A DNA stretch of 64,000 nt from assembly GCA_019095985.1 (NCBI GenBank), contig CM032661.1:18404991-18468990 (forward strand). The letters run 5' to 3'. The stretch is from Streblospio benedicti. Its lineage: Eukaryota; Annelida; Polychaeta; Spionida; Spionidae. Each line of letters starts with the position of its first letter. The stretch's first letter is position 1. A program made the translations under genes and the position numbers. Positions 50,074-63,109 of this stretch are shown here, piece by piece. The notes below the pieces were generated by a model. That model saw only the letters and a program-made list of their open reading frames with translations, did not search any database and was not told the origin of the DNA.

Positions 50074-52396
50074 GGCTTCTATTTAGTTGCAGATTCGAGT
50101 CCACAGATAACGTATTTTTCTCTCGAATGGTTTTTATTATTGTTGGTGATGGTGTTACGACAGATTTTTTTCCAGTATATACTAGTCTTGTTTGTATATA
50201 GTATCTGTCTAGAAAGTCTCGGTTTTTAAATTTGCACTTTGTAGGGTTACGAAACCCCGCGTGATTGCATAATTCGCATGTTTTTTCCGCAGTATTTGTA
50301 GGAAAGGAGATGAAATAGATCACCTTTGGATATTGAGCATATTTTTTATAACAAACATTCACTATTTCGTTGTATTTTAAACGAATTAATAATCTAATGG
50401 ATTAAACAATGTGAGTTTCTTGTCAACGACAAACATACCAGAATCAAAACGTTGTACGTTATTGTGGTGCACTGCATTACGCGTATCGTTGTATGCCTCT
50501 TACGTTTTACGTTGTATGAGGCAGTGCTCTGTATGCTGCATGCGGATCAATTTATGCCAATTAACCTTGTTAGTTTAAATTACACACCATATAAATTAAC
50601 GCACTTTGATGTGTAGACCTACGACCAAAGCACTATTACCCACCAACATGTGTATACCAACGAATTCGCATGGCTTTTAAAATATATGATACCAATGTTC
50701 TCACTACTTATGCAAATAGGGTTGTGTATAGATCTATATAATATATAAATTATAGGTCTTGGATTTCATGCTTAGCGAACCTGGAAACAAGACCTCGACA
50801 GGCCAGGTGAAGATGTAGAGAGCTTGCATATCAATTAATATAAATCAAAATTAAAAAAGGTAGATATCTTGAACCGGTTTTGTGCTTGATAATTGACACG
50901 TGATACGGGGATGTTCTGTTCTGTTGACGGCACGATGAACCCTAAACAAAGGTTATCTGCAAGTGTCTCAACAGGTTCCGAAGCATTGTATTTCTCCTCG
51001 GAATACACTACATTTCACTTACTTAAAATGCATCGTTTTAGATTCCTTTCTTTCCACAAGTGTATGATTTGTGAAACAGGAATGAATGTGTGGATAGAGG
51101 TCATGCTCCCTGCCAACTTAGGGCCTACTATAGCTAGACCTATTACACACGTCTTGTATGTAGACCTAGACGAGCGTATGTTTGAGATAGCTTCACCATA
51201 TTTACTTTGGTAGTGACAATCATGATAATGGCATTTGTTTTGTTGAAAACATAAACTTAGTTCAAGTGATTTTAACATAGTTTTAAGTCTTTTAACCTCA
51301 TATCATCTATGATCCAATATTCGTGCTTGAGGAAAATTCGTGATGTCAACTTTATCCATATTTATGTCAAATAAAAAATATGTCATATTCAAGGTGTGTT
51401 GTGTTGATATTTCAACCTAGTAAGTGTATCGAATGTACAGTGCATGTCCTGAAGACAGACAGCCGTCCCAAGACATCTTTCCAGTTACCCCTTAAGACAA
51501 ACACAATTAAGTCTCCACCCGTAATTATCCCGAATCAAATGTGGCACGCGCATCACCTGCATGCCACTAAACATCTAACAGGCGACGATTCTTTCTTATC
51601 ACGCTACCAATCGGTCGAATCTACATAAATCGGTTATGACACCTCAAGTGCCAGACCCCAAACAGAAGAAACACTTTGCGCAAATTATCGTTCTCTGCTA
51701 CACTCCCCCGGGCGCTCACACTGGTGGCGGTGGTGACAGCGAAAAGCCGAATGAGCCTATATACTCGTCACCGACTCACGGGCACCTGCGCTTGTCCTCG
51801 GCAATGCTCGGCAAACTCCGGCGCCGCTGCTGCTTGCTGCTCGGTTGTTGTGTGCACGCTGCGGCCAACAGCAGACGATACACAATCCGCTATTCGCACC
51901 TCATCACAACAACCGTCGCTGCCGCCGCACGGTGGCAGGTCCAATCACAGCGAAGGTCTATCTGGAGCACTCGACTGACTGCTGTTGCATCTCATAATGA
52001 CGAGTGTATGTCTGAGGAAAGGATCGGTGCTTCAAGAGTGACATGCCTATTTTGCGAGTGCAGTGGTGATGCGCACATATCGTGGCGTGCAGTTGGCCAG
52101 TGCGCAGCTGTAGATCAGCCGAGAATGGATTGCGTTGATTGATTCACAGTGACATTATGAACATGAGTGTGAAGTGTGCAGAAAACATGAGTCGAACATG
52201 AGCAGAATATTATACACAGGATACGTGCATGGTCGGATGATGTAATGTAATAGTGAAAAACTCTGAGAGGAATGTTGTGCCAAAATTAATGGATTAGCAA
52301 ATAAAAATATTGCATTGTTTTCTATGTTGCCAACGCTATAGGCATAGTATTTGCAGAATATATTCATGTAATTGAGAACTATATCAGGTTATCAAC
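50074..52396. promoter_or_regulatory. Shared upstream region of the USP gene and Snail gene 3
   Basis: A 2.3-kb divergent intergenic region. Its right part (about 51680-52100) is CpG-rich, with a CCAAT box at 51941-51945 and E2-boxes at 51554 and 51783. This part is the likely promoter or 5' UTR region of Snail gene 3. The left part, next to the USP start, is AT-rich. The open frame across 51636-52142 is compositional. Confidence 0.45.
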
Positions 52397-53485
52397 ATGG
52401 CTTCCAAATCTACGTCAACTTCCCGTACAGCGTTAGTCAACAGTCTACCGTATAGTATAGCAAAGCTGACGGGCTGTGAAGATAGGCCTACTGAAGATGA
52501 ACAACCTTTCTCAAAAATACCAAAGATGGAGTCCCGACAAGCGGAGCCACTGGAACAATTAACTTCCATGTTTCAGTATTCTACAAACTCACCCAGTGAA
52601 GTAGCAAGTAAAACTTCCAGCAACAACAATAACCTATCGTTTCCCAATGCATTCCAGTACGCAGCCATGTCTATGGACCCAAGTATGTACCATCTGAAGC
52701 AGAGCCATGCGTTGATACAGCAGCAATATCTAAGACACTTACAAAGCACAGTTGAAGGAAAGCCAAGCTTACCCTATCACCCAGGATTAACTGATGACCA
52801 GCGATCAAAATTAATGCCAAACCTTTTCCATATTGCACCTAATTCGCTGACTCCCGAAGGAATGCAGTCGTACCTTTTCAACGTCTCATCAGATTACAAA
52901 CCCCAACATGCGGGACTGGAATCCGCGTTACAAGTCCATGGAGTCAAAGAGACATTGCCACCCATCAGCCATCTCAAGTCGCATTTGTTCACCGGGCGTA
53001 CATCAAATACTTTATCCTCGAGGAATCCCCAGGAGATCCCAGTCGAGAAGTCTCGCGGGCCTGATGTTATCCCATCAAACAACTACCTCGTTTCACGTCA
53101 CCAAGAGAATCGTTCTCAAGTTTCTCCATCTCAATATATCAATAACACGGCGTCCAAAAAATTACATTCACCGTCAGCTGTGCAAAATTTTGCAAATGTG
53201 ACTCACGTTAAGACAGCACCAATCAAAATAGAGGACGTATCGGATCAGCCATTACCAAGTCACCATTTTCCAGTTACTTCGTCACCAAAAGACATGAAAC
53301 ACATTGCCTTGCTGAGCACAGATGGGCAGCTGCTGTCACCAGATCTCAGCACAACGGCCCCTCCTCACCCACCCCCTCACAAGGACGCCCCATCCACCGC
53401 GGCGGGGGCTATAACCTCCCTAAACTCGAGATCGACTCATTCTGGTGTAGACCATCTTAAACTAGCAGGGTTTCACGCGCAGCAG

Positions 53486-53523
<38 letters not shown>

Positions 53524-53864
53524 GCAGCAGAGACAGCAACATCACCATCTCTTCCCAATAGAAGCCCCTCGCTCGAGTACTCCAGCTGATCACGACCACA
53601 TTGATCAGGAGGTTTTCTCCCCCGTTGAGACGGCTCGTTCCAGCACACCAGCACCACCAAGTGCTACCCCCGGAAAGGCGTCCCCCGCTGTCGGGATGGT
53701 TGAGGCTGGAGACGCCCACGACCTGAGCATCGTGTCCGTAGCCACTACGGACGTGGGATCCGCTGTGACGGGGGACCGCGCCTCGGACAGCGGGCTTGAC
53801 TCAGGCCATCAGAGCTACAGCGACGAGGACGACGAGGAGGCGGAAGAGGAGGAGGAGCAAATTG
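52397..53864 (+). CDS. snail: Snail-family gene 3, exon 1 (long disordered N terminus, polyQ, degron)
   Basis: The ATG at 52397 has a good context (AACATGG), and an in-frame TGA lies 24 nt upstream. The exon encodes 489 codons plus one base and ends at ATTG|GTGAGT (phase 1). The start MASKSTSTSRTALVNSLPYS has no SNAG motif. YSIAKLT at about residues 19-25 resembles an eh1 Groucho-binding motif. Further on are a 17-Gln tract (residues 362-378) followed by RQQHHH, a repeated ARSSTPA/APRSSTPA unit, overlapping DSGLDS and DSGHQS (464-473) and a Glu/Asp patch. A phase-1 acceptor-like ACAG ends at 52430, so an unseen SNAG exon could splice in there. I found no such exon between 30.6 and 52.4 kb. 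Confidence 0.85.
53480..53530 (+). repeat. CAG/CAA polyglutamine tract in Snail gene 3
   Basis: Seventeen Gln codons mix CAG and CAA (residues 362-378), followed by AGA CAG CAA and three His codons. Mixed codons usually slow repeat expansion. Length polymorphism is plausible. Confidence 0.95.
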
Positions 53865-55557
53865 GTGAGTTGACAGTGCTTATTTGATTATGTTTGTATG
53901 TTTGAATTAGATAGTACTGGAACCAATAGTAAAATGACCACGACTGTTTGATACATTTACAAATTAGTTTGCACGTGATGCTAAACGATTATTTTTTTCC
54001 AATTCTGCCTTTACATTATACATTGTACCAGGAATTTATGAGGTTTATTCCTGATTGTACGTGTACGTGTAAATCAAAAGCAAATGGTTTAGTTGGTTGT
54101 GTTGGACAATCACACTATTGGGCCACAATTGCAGACGATATTGAATTGTTTTAACCTGTGAGCTGTCATTCCAATGATTGTAAAATTGATATTATCTGTA
54201 ATCATGGTAATGACCAGTTTATTTATCTTTAATTTAAAGAATTGTTTACCTTCAATCACATATTGAATAACTTGGAAAATACTTAAAGCGATGTACCTGG
54301 TGGGAGCAGTAATTTGTTCTGTTCAAAACTAGATTATAAACATAGTTAAAATTACATTTTTAGTGTGGGTTAACGTACATCATAGTATTCCTTCGCCAGA
54401 AATAGTTAAATATGTGTATCGCACAAATAATGGTCTAGAATATAGAATACCATATCATTGCGTAAACAGAACTGTCTTAAAACAGCAACATAATCGACAA
54501 CTCGCGCAGAGGTTAGAGGTCAAGTCAATTTGCATATCTCAAGCCAACTACTTAATTACGACGCCACGACAATCCACTCGAGCGCACATCACTCGTTCGA
54601 ATTGTCACGCCCATTATCTCAGATTAGCCAAAACAGCAAAATTATCGCTAATCCACGTTAATTGCAATTAAGCTTGGTCGCCTTTAATTACATCTTGGGC
54701 AATCTAGCATGGGTGACATGTTGACTTGAATGACCTCTTCTGTCGCATTCCGCAAGTATTATTGTTTTGCGTTAGATAATGTTTTTGTGTATTATATTGA
54801 TGTCATGAAATTACTGCACTTAGGTAGGTTGTCTAGGGTCACAATATGTTTGTTAATAAGCAACAATCAGACTTATATCACAATACAGCCGCAGACACTT
54901 GACAAATGATACTTAATAATTTGATCTCAAATAATTTAACAACACAAACAACACTTTTCTACTTCAAATTGTACCAATATCATTGCCATAAATAAAGCAG
55001 TAGAAAATGTGTCTGTTAATTTGACTACTGCAAGATAGATTTAGAACTAATTATGAATAATAAAAACCTAAAAATCCCGCGAAATTGAATTAGACCTAGA
55101 GAGAAATATGTTGCACCTTTGCGGCAATATCCCTTGTGTTTTTGTTCAGATTGCAATGTCGCGTAGGGGGTCATATGCTAATTAATCATTACCATATTAG
55201 GCGGATGCTCAAAGCGGAATAACTGAATCAGCCCGAAAATGCCTCGTGCTGCCGCCATATGCCCCGGGCAGCCGCTCTGCTATCTTCTGATCGCAATCAT
55301 CGTATAATGCAATAACTGTTGGTGTGGTTGTCTGGTCGTTTGACACCTTTGTCATGTTGATTGCCAGCTGCATTCAAGCAGACGTGATCCGCCTATATGG
55401 GATGGTGAGCGGATAACACAACATGCATATGGCCTTCGTTTCCATTTAGATTCTTACTTGTTTAATGGTGTGTTTCACCACATTGATAGTCGATCGCTGT
55501 TGTTCAGCACGCGACCTATCCACATTAGGTAATCTCTATCCTGTTTTTCTGTTGTAG
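53865..55557 (+). other. Intron of Snail gene 3
   Basis: A 1.69-kb phase-1 intron from GTGAGT to a TTTTTCTGTTGTAG acceptor. It contains a homeodomain/POU-site-rich stretch at about 54510-54730. No further exon was recognised. Confidence 0.88.
54510..54730. promoter_or_regulatory. Homeodomain/POU-site-rich intronic stretch
   Basis: A perfect octamer ATTTGCAT (54528-54535) is followed by repeated TTAATTACG, CAGATTAGCC, GCTAATCCAC, CAATTAAGC and TTTAATTAC cores within about 200 bp. This suggests a tissue-specific enhancer. It is judged only from motif density. Confidence 0.35.
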
Positions 55558-56813
55558 ACGTTGTGGGGGACGGATCAGACGAACAGAGTGACCAAGATGC
55601 CATCGCAGACGAGGAACAGACTCCTGCTGATGCCCACATCCCTCTGCGACTTTCTCCGGAAGCAGACGTCAAACCCGTCAGTCCGCCAGTGTCTGTTGTG
55701 CGTCCTCGTCCACAAAGGACTTCGTCTGGCTTCAGAACCGATCCCATATCACCCGCCTCCTCGCATTCCTCTATGTCACCGGGATCTGCTGGTTCCTACC
55801 CACATCCCGATCTCCTCCGAATGAATGACCCCAGACTGTGGACATCCACCATGAACCAGCACCCATTCCTGCCACCAGGTTTCGGGCTGTCTTCTCCAAA
55901 CAGCATGTTGGGTGTGTCTTCGTCTGGATTGAGCCCTGCCCATCAGAATCTTTTTCCCGGTAAAGCGGGACACCAGCAGTATCCTCCATCGATAAACAGA
56001 CTGATGAGACAGAGCTCTCCGGGTGTTGGCAAACACCCCTTCCATCCATCAATGCTCGGTGGACTATTCAATTGCCAGGATCCACCTGTGCTTGACAAAC
56101 ATCTTTCACCACCATTCAATCAGCAACGGCCCAATGGTCCAACACCACATCCCGCATTCCCTCAAATGCCTAGACCCACCATACCCTTTCCCGGTGCGCA
56201 GCCCCATGCTCTGCTCCAGCATCATGTCGAGTCTTCAGTAGAAAGGCACAAAACGCCTCCTACACCAACGTTGCCCTGGTTGCTTGACCTTCCAGGCTAT
56301 GGACCGCATAGTGGGAAGGAAAGTTCTGTGGATAGGTCACAGATGAGAAAACCCAATGAACCTCCGAGGTATCAGTGTGATGCATGCAAGAAAAGCTATG
56401 CCACATTCAGTGGACTTTCTAAGCACAAACAGTTTCATTGTGAGAGTCATGTCAAGAAGGAGTTCAGCTGTAAGTACTGCGACAAAAGATACACTTCTTT
56501 AGGAGCACTGAAAATGCACATCCGCACACACACGTTGCCGTGCAAGTGCCACATCTGCGGCAAGGCGTTCTCGCGGCCGTGGCTGCTGCAGGGCCACATC
56601 AGGACACACACCGGGGAGAAGCCGTTCTCCTGCCAGCACTGCAACCGCTCGTTCGCAGACAGATCCAACCTTAGGGCGCATCTGCAGACACATTCAGACA
56701 TTAAGAAATATAGTTGTAAAAAATGTACAAAAACTTTTTCGCGGATGTCTCTTCTCTTGAAGCATGAAGAGAATAGCTGCCCTGGCTCCAGAGTCAATAT
56801 GCTTAGTTCGTAA
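55558..56813 (+). CDS. snail: Snail-family gene 3, exon 2 (five zinc fingers)
   Basis: The acceptor TGTTGTAG ends at 55557. AC completes codon 490 (Asp), and the frame runs to TAA at 56811-56813, giving residues 490-907. It opens with acidic [13 protein letters not shown], continues Pro/Ser/His-rich, and has NDPRLW at 579-584, matching HDPRFW of gene 2. From residue 761 come five fingers: YQCDAC (C2HC), FSCKYC, CKCHIC, FSCQHC and YSCKKC, the last ending HEENSC. Helices [22 protein letters not shown] and [15 protein letters not shown] identify Snail. HEENSC corresponds to HEESGC of vertebrate Snail. The protein is expected to bind CAGGTG in the nucleus. Fingers 2-4 are almost identical in DNA to gene 2. 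Confidence 0.95.
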
Positions 56814-58627
56814 CGTGTTGATTATATGCTATATGTTGAACATATTTCTTAGCCTATTTAATTGTCATTAACCTATATATCTAGTCATTGGGACCATAGA
56901 CGTTGTACTTTGACATTGTTAAGAATAGTTGTGGTATGAAATGTCGGTCTTTGTAGTTCATCAGAAGTAGCATGGTAATTAAATCTAATTAACAGTTGTT
57001 GATAAACATATGTTCATTGATTACTCTCCAGTGGCCATGCGTGTATACCCATATGCCACCAAAATAGCTACAATCGCATAGAAAATAGTAAATGGTAATG
57101 AACTACTAATGTAGCTAGCCAACTAGTACTTATGGTAATGAGAAGATTGCCTAGTTAACTTGTGATTTGCCAGACAACATATATGTATCATGAAAGGATT
57201 AGCTCTCTTCGGACTCGCATGTAACATACTTCCTTTTCAAACTTCATACTTCAAAATTTACTATAGCAACCTGTTAACATATTACAGGTATTTCTGATTT
57301 ATCCGTGATCCATTCAAAATATCATGTAACTGATACTCCATGCCAACGCAACATCTTCCACATTCTATTATGTTATTTAATTAGGCAGTCTTTTTACTAA
57401 GTCTGCTTTTTAAAATGGCTTCATTTGATTATGAATCTGATTATTGCAAATGGGATAAAGTTTTGTTCTTTGTGTGTGAAACAATTGTGTTCAGAGATGT
57501 TACGAGTAGTGTACTGATTCTAGTATGTAATAATATGTGTGATCATGTAAGAGGCAGAAATGTTAAATTAGAATGCTGTGCCAATGTTCTTGCCAACTTC
57601 ACGCAGCTTTTGATGATATATAATTTTATGTTTCAATTCATATAATATACTGAGTATACGTAGAAATGTTGATGATTATGTCTTTTGAATGGTGACTGCT
57701 CTCGGATATGAGTACATGTATTCGCAAATCCCTCAGGCTCATTAACATTTTATCTGTTTTACCTCACTATACTTGGCCGTGTGGCTGGCACCCCCTACTC
57801 CCCTGCCCCTACAAGGCTTATAATCTTAGCAACAATATTTGTAAAACCATCCCCTGCCCGTCCATCTCCGCACTTCTATATTTGTTCCACCCTCGACCTA
57901 ACAGTCCCGACTTCTGCCTCCATCTGAACAGTTGTGCTCTCAATTGAATCTTCATCTTAATCATTAGTTGAAAGAAAGCAATATATAAATGCTGTAAGCT
58001 TGATTATGTTTGGGGAGTTGTGTAACAATATATGAGTGTACGTGAACAGCTTATTTGTAGCAATGCAAAAATATTTTAACTTGTAAAACCAGCTTGATTT
58101 TGAGTTCTCTAGAACTTTTATCAAACTTGTATGATCGTTCAGATTCTTGCCAATTTACTAATTATGCATCAGACGATGTACATGTACTTACTTCCAGTAA
58201 AGGTGCCATGGTAAAGATCTCAAAGTTTTATCAGAAATTGTCTAGTGCCAATAAACCTAGTAGTAATTGTTTGTACATAGTGATATATTTTGTCACAATG
58301 ACACAGAGCATCGTATTGTAGTATCCTGGTATATGTCTAGTATGAACTATGAACTGTGTATGCACTATTGTGGGACAAATGTATATATTTTACGAAAATG
58401 TTGATTACTGTGCAAGCGATATATGCAGTATACTAGTGCAATTTTCTCGCATAACACAATTATCAGAAATCATGTACTAATTGTGCACACATCGAGTATT
58501 TTCTGCAAATGTCGCTTGGACTGTACATTGCCGTATACACGTGGGGAAAAAAAGAATTTTTGAGTCTTCCAAAGCGATCAGTTGTTGTCTGAAAACATGT
58601 TGTTATGTAGTTAAGTTGTTTACAAGA

Positions 58628-58633
58628 AATAAA
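58628..58633 (+). terminator. Candidate polyadenylation signal of Snail gene 3
   Basis: AATAAA about 1.8 kb after the stop codon, followed by a T/G-containing stretch. An earlier ATTAAA near 56976 is a weaker alternative. Confidence 0.35.
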
Positions 58634-61600
58634 ATATTATGAATATATTTACACGTCTTAGTCTTCATTCACTTAATTCTTTCATTGATATGTAAAAACA
58701 TCATCTATCTACATAACATTGTCAGAACATATGTTGTTGTTTTTCTATGCAGATATTGCATCCATCATTATATCCATAGCATCCTAATTTGAAATTCAAA
58801 TTTTAACTCTAATTATCACCTCGTAGTTTGACATCGTTATCTAAAATTGAGATGTAAGTTTCCTTATCGCAGAACAAAAGTTCAAAATTCATGAAATCTA
58901 AACCGTGTGCACGTTTCATAATCAGAAGACCCCGGCAACAAAACATGACAAAGTATCCATTCTGGTTACGGCCGTTGAACAAGGATTAGGAAAATACAAA
59001 CAAACCCTTTGACAGCATGTCTCAAGAACAATATTTGTAAAAACATCATCCGGAAGTGATACGTCCACCTGTCTTTGTCGTTACACTTGTGATGCGTGTA
59101 CGTCAAAAACGGCCATTTTTAATCTTTGATCCACCGTCTGCTGTACACCTGTCAAGGCACGTTACAAAAACGTTCGGGGCTCATTCGCGCGTGTATCGTT
59201 TGAGATTGTAAATATTGTGGGAACTTTGCGCAGACGTTTAACATAAGAAAGAGAGAAACTAGTCGACACGCCAACACAAATATTGTGCAATCTGCATTGC
59301 AATATTAACAGTTGATTTAGATGAAAAGCGCGGTGCAGCTCGCAAGTGTGGCCCCGCCTAATCGTGCGTGAACAATGGCTCAGGTGCACGTTACGTTAGA
59401 CGTATATTCTCAGTTTTTGTGCATCGGTGAGGAAGGTGCGCACTTGCCGTAACAGCTGGGCCACAACAAGTGCTCCAACCCCAGCTTTGAAGGCGCATAC
59501 CTCGCGTTAGTTTCCCACGAACACGGCGCTCGTTTGAAGTCGTCTGCGGGAGAAAAAGAAGACAAAAGGTGCGCTGCGGTCACTGAAAAACCTGCTCGGG
59601 TTCTAACGTCCACGTTATTATTATTCTTCTAGCAGTACGTGTTTTGAAAGTGACGTTTTGTTGATCAGACGACATTGAGTCAGTAACTGGACAGTGGCAA
59701 CATCAAAGACCAGGCTCGCCGTACCTGGAAGGCCTATGAGGTGTTTCTGCCTGGGATGTCTGGGATGTGCGCAAGCCGCCTGCGCACGGACGTTCGCGTA
59801 TGTCTCTTCTCTCGTCTGGCACTGAAGCGTAGCGGAGGGGCTTCCCAGGCGCGCCGGACAGCTGCGGCGGCGGCTGGATGAAGAAGACAAGATCCAAAAG
59901 CATCTTCAATTACCCCCTGATACCGAGAACGTTTAACGGGCGCGCCGTTCAAAGCGCGGCACACGGGTCAACGGCGCCGGGGACCTTGATATGCGCCGTG
60001 AAATTCTCGCCACCTTTCACTCGCCACTTACACGGCCATCAATCCCACGGCCATCTGGCTTTTTGATACCGGCTGCTTGCACGCGGGGCGCGGGAGAGAC
60101 GCTGTATCGCAAGATCTGCGTGCACTAGATTCATCGTATGGTGCAAGGTAAAGCAGCACGCGTCATGCTGATGAAATGTGTGTTTATAGTTTACATGTAA
60201 ATGTAGTACGTAAGAATATTGTCAGTTTCTAAGAACTTTCACCCGCTGGGGGGCACTCACTTTTTATTTCATTTTACAGGACATTCTGGGCCTGGGAAGA
60301 TGGAATTTTTATATGGCAACCATTTCGGTGCTCCCGTTCAATGAATCTCGTGATGTTTGTTCTCCTCACTATACATACATATACTCGCATTGGATTGAAA
60401 ACTCATCTTTCCTACGTTCAAAATGCGGCAATAACAAACCAACGGTCACTGCAATTATCCAAAATTAAATAAGGTGAAACTACGTTAAACTTAATACACC
60501 CGTCCAGTGCAATATGAGCCTAATCCACGCACCAAACGATGTGATAAACCCCAATATTACATCAGTCCGCGGACAAGTGGCAGCCTCAGTTAGCGTTACC
60601 TGCCTTTTGCCCCGTTAAGCTGTTACGTCCAGCAACTTTTACCACCAGCCACCCGCCAATCAAACTGTCGTTTGGTTCGCTCCACTGGCCACCAAAGACA
60701 TCCCTGGTGAATAATTTAATTATGTGCCAACCGCTCTCCCGTGCGCTTATATAACTGTCGGTGAAAGTCCATAACGTAACACCAGAGTATCTATATAGTC
60801 TGCGTATGAATGTTCATTTTCCATTTTAAAAAGCGTTGGGGGGTCAGTAACTTTCGACCTGACATCCACCTCGTTCGCCGCAACCGTAAAAAAGTGCTAC
60901 CAGCGCGACGAGAGTGGCATCGCGTAAGAATGCGGCAGGTTTCCATAAGGGGTTCCCCTGGGATTCCCTCACTTCCTGTCGAGTGAACGCCATCTGGGTT
61001 GCTGCTGGTGGTGATGGTGTCTCCACTGACCACACCTTATGGTCTTCATGCCTCACCGCTTGTGTCATCTTTGTTGCAGCATAATTAATGAGATTCCAAT
61101 TCCATCATTTACATCCAATCTATAGTCAGTAGTATTGCCCTAAATAGTTTTCTTGTATTAGCCACCAACATTCGTCTAGTACATGATCATACTATGATAC
61201 ACCACATCTAGTCTTAAAGTACACGTGTATGTAACATTTGAATTAAACTGGGGTTGCGGGTCACCATATGATTACACGTGTACAATGTAGGCTATGGGCT
61301 TATCGTGCTTCTGGCATTGAGCGAATAAAGTATAGGTCTACGTGTATAATTGAAAATACTGTTTATTTTCCAGTGCCTTTTAACCTACTGTCGATTTTAC
61401 TTGCGACTTTGTTTTATTCTTACATTTAGCCACCTTCATAAACATTAGCATTGAAATAGTATTGAATGTTACAAGCAACTGACACTTGTACAGACCATTA
61501 ATTTACATCTGAGTACCCACAACATGTTCATTCGGGTGCGATGAACTTTATTTGGGCGACATATTATTGTCAGTTTCACTTATGATTCAGCGAAAGATAG

Positions 61601-63109
61601 ATTTTTTTCTATATGAATCACTATTTCCTGGCCACATCACTAAACCCTGTCTCAAACGGACAAAAGTAACAAAACCTTTGCAGTATGTGTAGGTGTACTT
61701 GAAACAACAGTCCCCGTCCCGCTCTGAGTATCATCATTTCCCACGCCGGATCACTCCTCTAGTGCCACTTGTCCGTCACAAGAGCCAGCGCACGCCAAGC
61801 GGCGCTAAACGACCCTAATGAACGACCCGGATGTCACAACTACCAAACGACAAAATGGACGCAGCCAAAATATTTATGTTACTGCGTCGGTGTCTGGACA
61901 GCGTAGGGTGCGGACAGCTGACCCCACAGTGGATGCTGTAAATGACAGCGGAAAATCGGTTTAGCGTGACCGAGGACAGCGGTGATTAGGGACAGTGCTG
62001 ACCAGTGGTGTTTGGACAGTTCTAGGCGCACACACATACGTCAGCGTGTGACACTATGATGGTGTTTTGTCTCCGTGTCCATTCAGTGCGTATGTTGTAA
62101 GAGTCAACATTGGACGGTACACGGAAAATTGGCCCCGTTTTTTAAGTAAATATTTTGTCAGGGGAATTGAAATTAGGGGGGGGAGGTGTATTGATTGTTA
62201 TGTATTGAAGTAGGATTTAAGTTCATGAAATAATCAACGTTATTGCGACCATGAAAAAACTCACCCACTACCTGTCAGTGGTTTTACTAATTTTGTTATA
62301 AATGATTTGTCATCTGTATTAGGTTGAATGGCATTCAGAACACCTTATTCTTCTTTCAACCGTGTTGGTGTGAATTGCAACATTTATGAGTGTTTTTGAA
62401 AAGCCGATCTTGAATTTGTAAGATACAAGATTAATTGCCATCAACCACGTACTGCACACCTTTCCACATTTACTGCTTGATTTAGTTTCTGACAAGCGTC
62501 CCAAGTCTGAGGTAAACCTCCATGACATTGCAAATGTCAGGCGTACGGAAATAAAAATGACAGCATGATTAATGAATATAAAAACACCGGGAAAGGAGAA
62601 AAACTGCATCTTAATTGATTCCAGCTACTGTCGGGAAACGATACATTAGATGATACAGAGAATGTTTACCTGAGACATATAAGTAAACAAGAAGATTAGC
62701 GGCAACAGCTGACTTTGCAGGCCTGGAATTGGCGGCAAATTCCCGTGTCGTCTGAAAAATGACGAAAGTAGTCCGGATTGTGCAGGTGACGGTCTGCAGG
62801 TTGCAAACGATCGTTTGTGGTGGAGTGAGTAGGAATATATTGTATATTTTACTGCAATGGGGAATATTTGTAAAGTTGTCTTGTGCAATTTTCATATTTC
62901 CGTTACTGTTGTTTCATAAATCAAGTCATGCCACCTGTTTGTGAGTGTTGTAGTAAAACTAATTGACTAGTTTTAAACGTCTCTGATATTCGAAATAGCG
63001 TATGCACATATGCAGTGCACTAGAAATTAAATTGTCCATCCATGGTAAGTGTAGTTGTAAAGAAGCAGATACGCTGCATCATCACGCGCCAGATGCAAAT
63101 GTCTTTGGT

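Noticed and set aside
51636-52142. 168-codon open frame upstream of Snail gene 3
   Set aside because: It lies in the CpG-rich promoter/UTR block, is out of frame with the Snail start and shows no SNAG or other domain.
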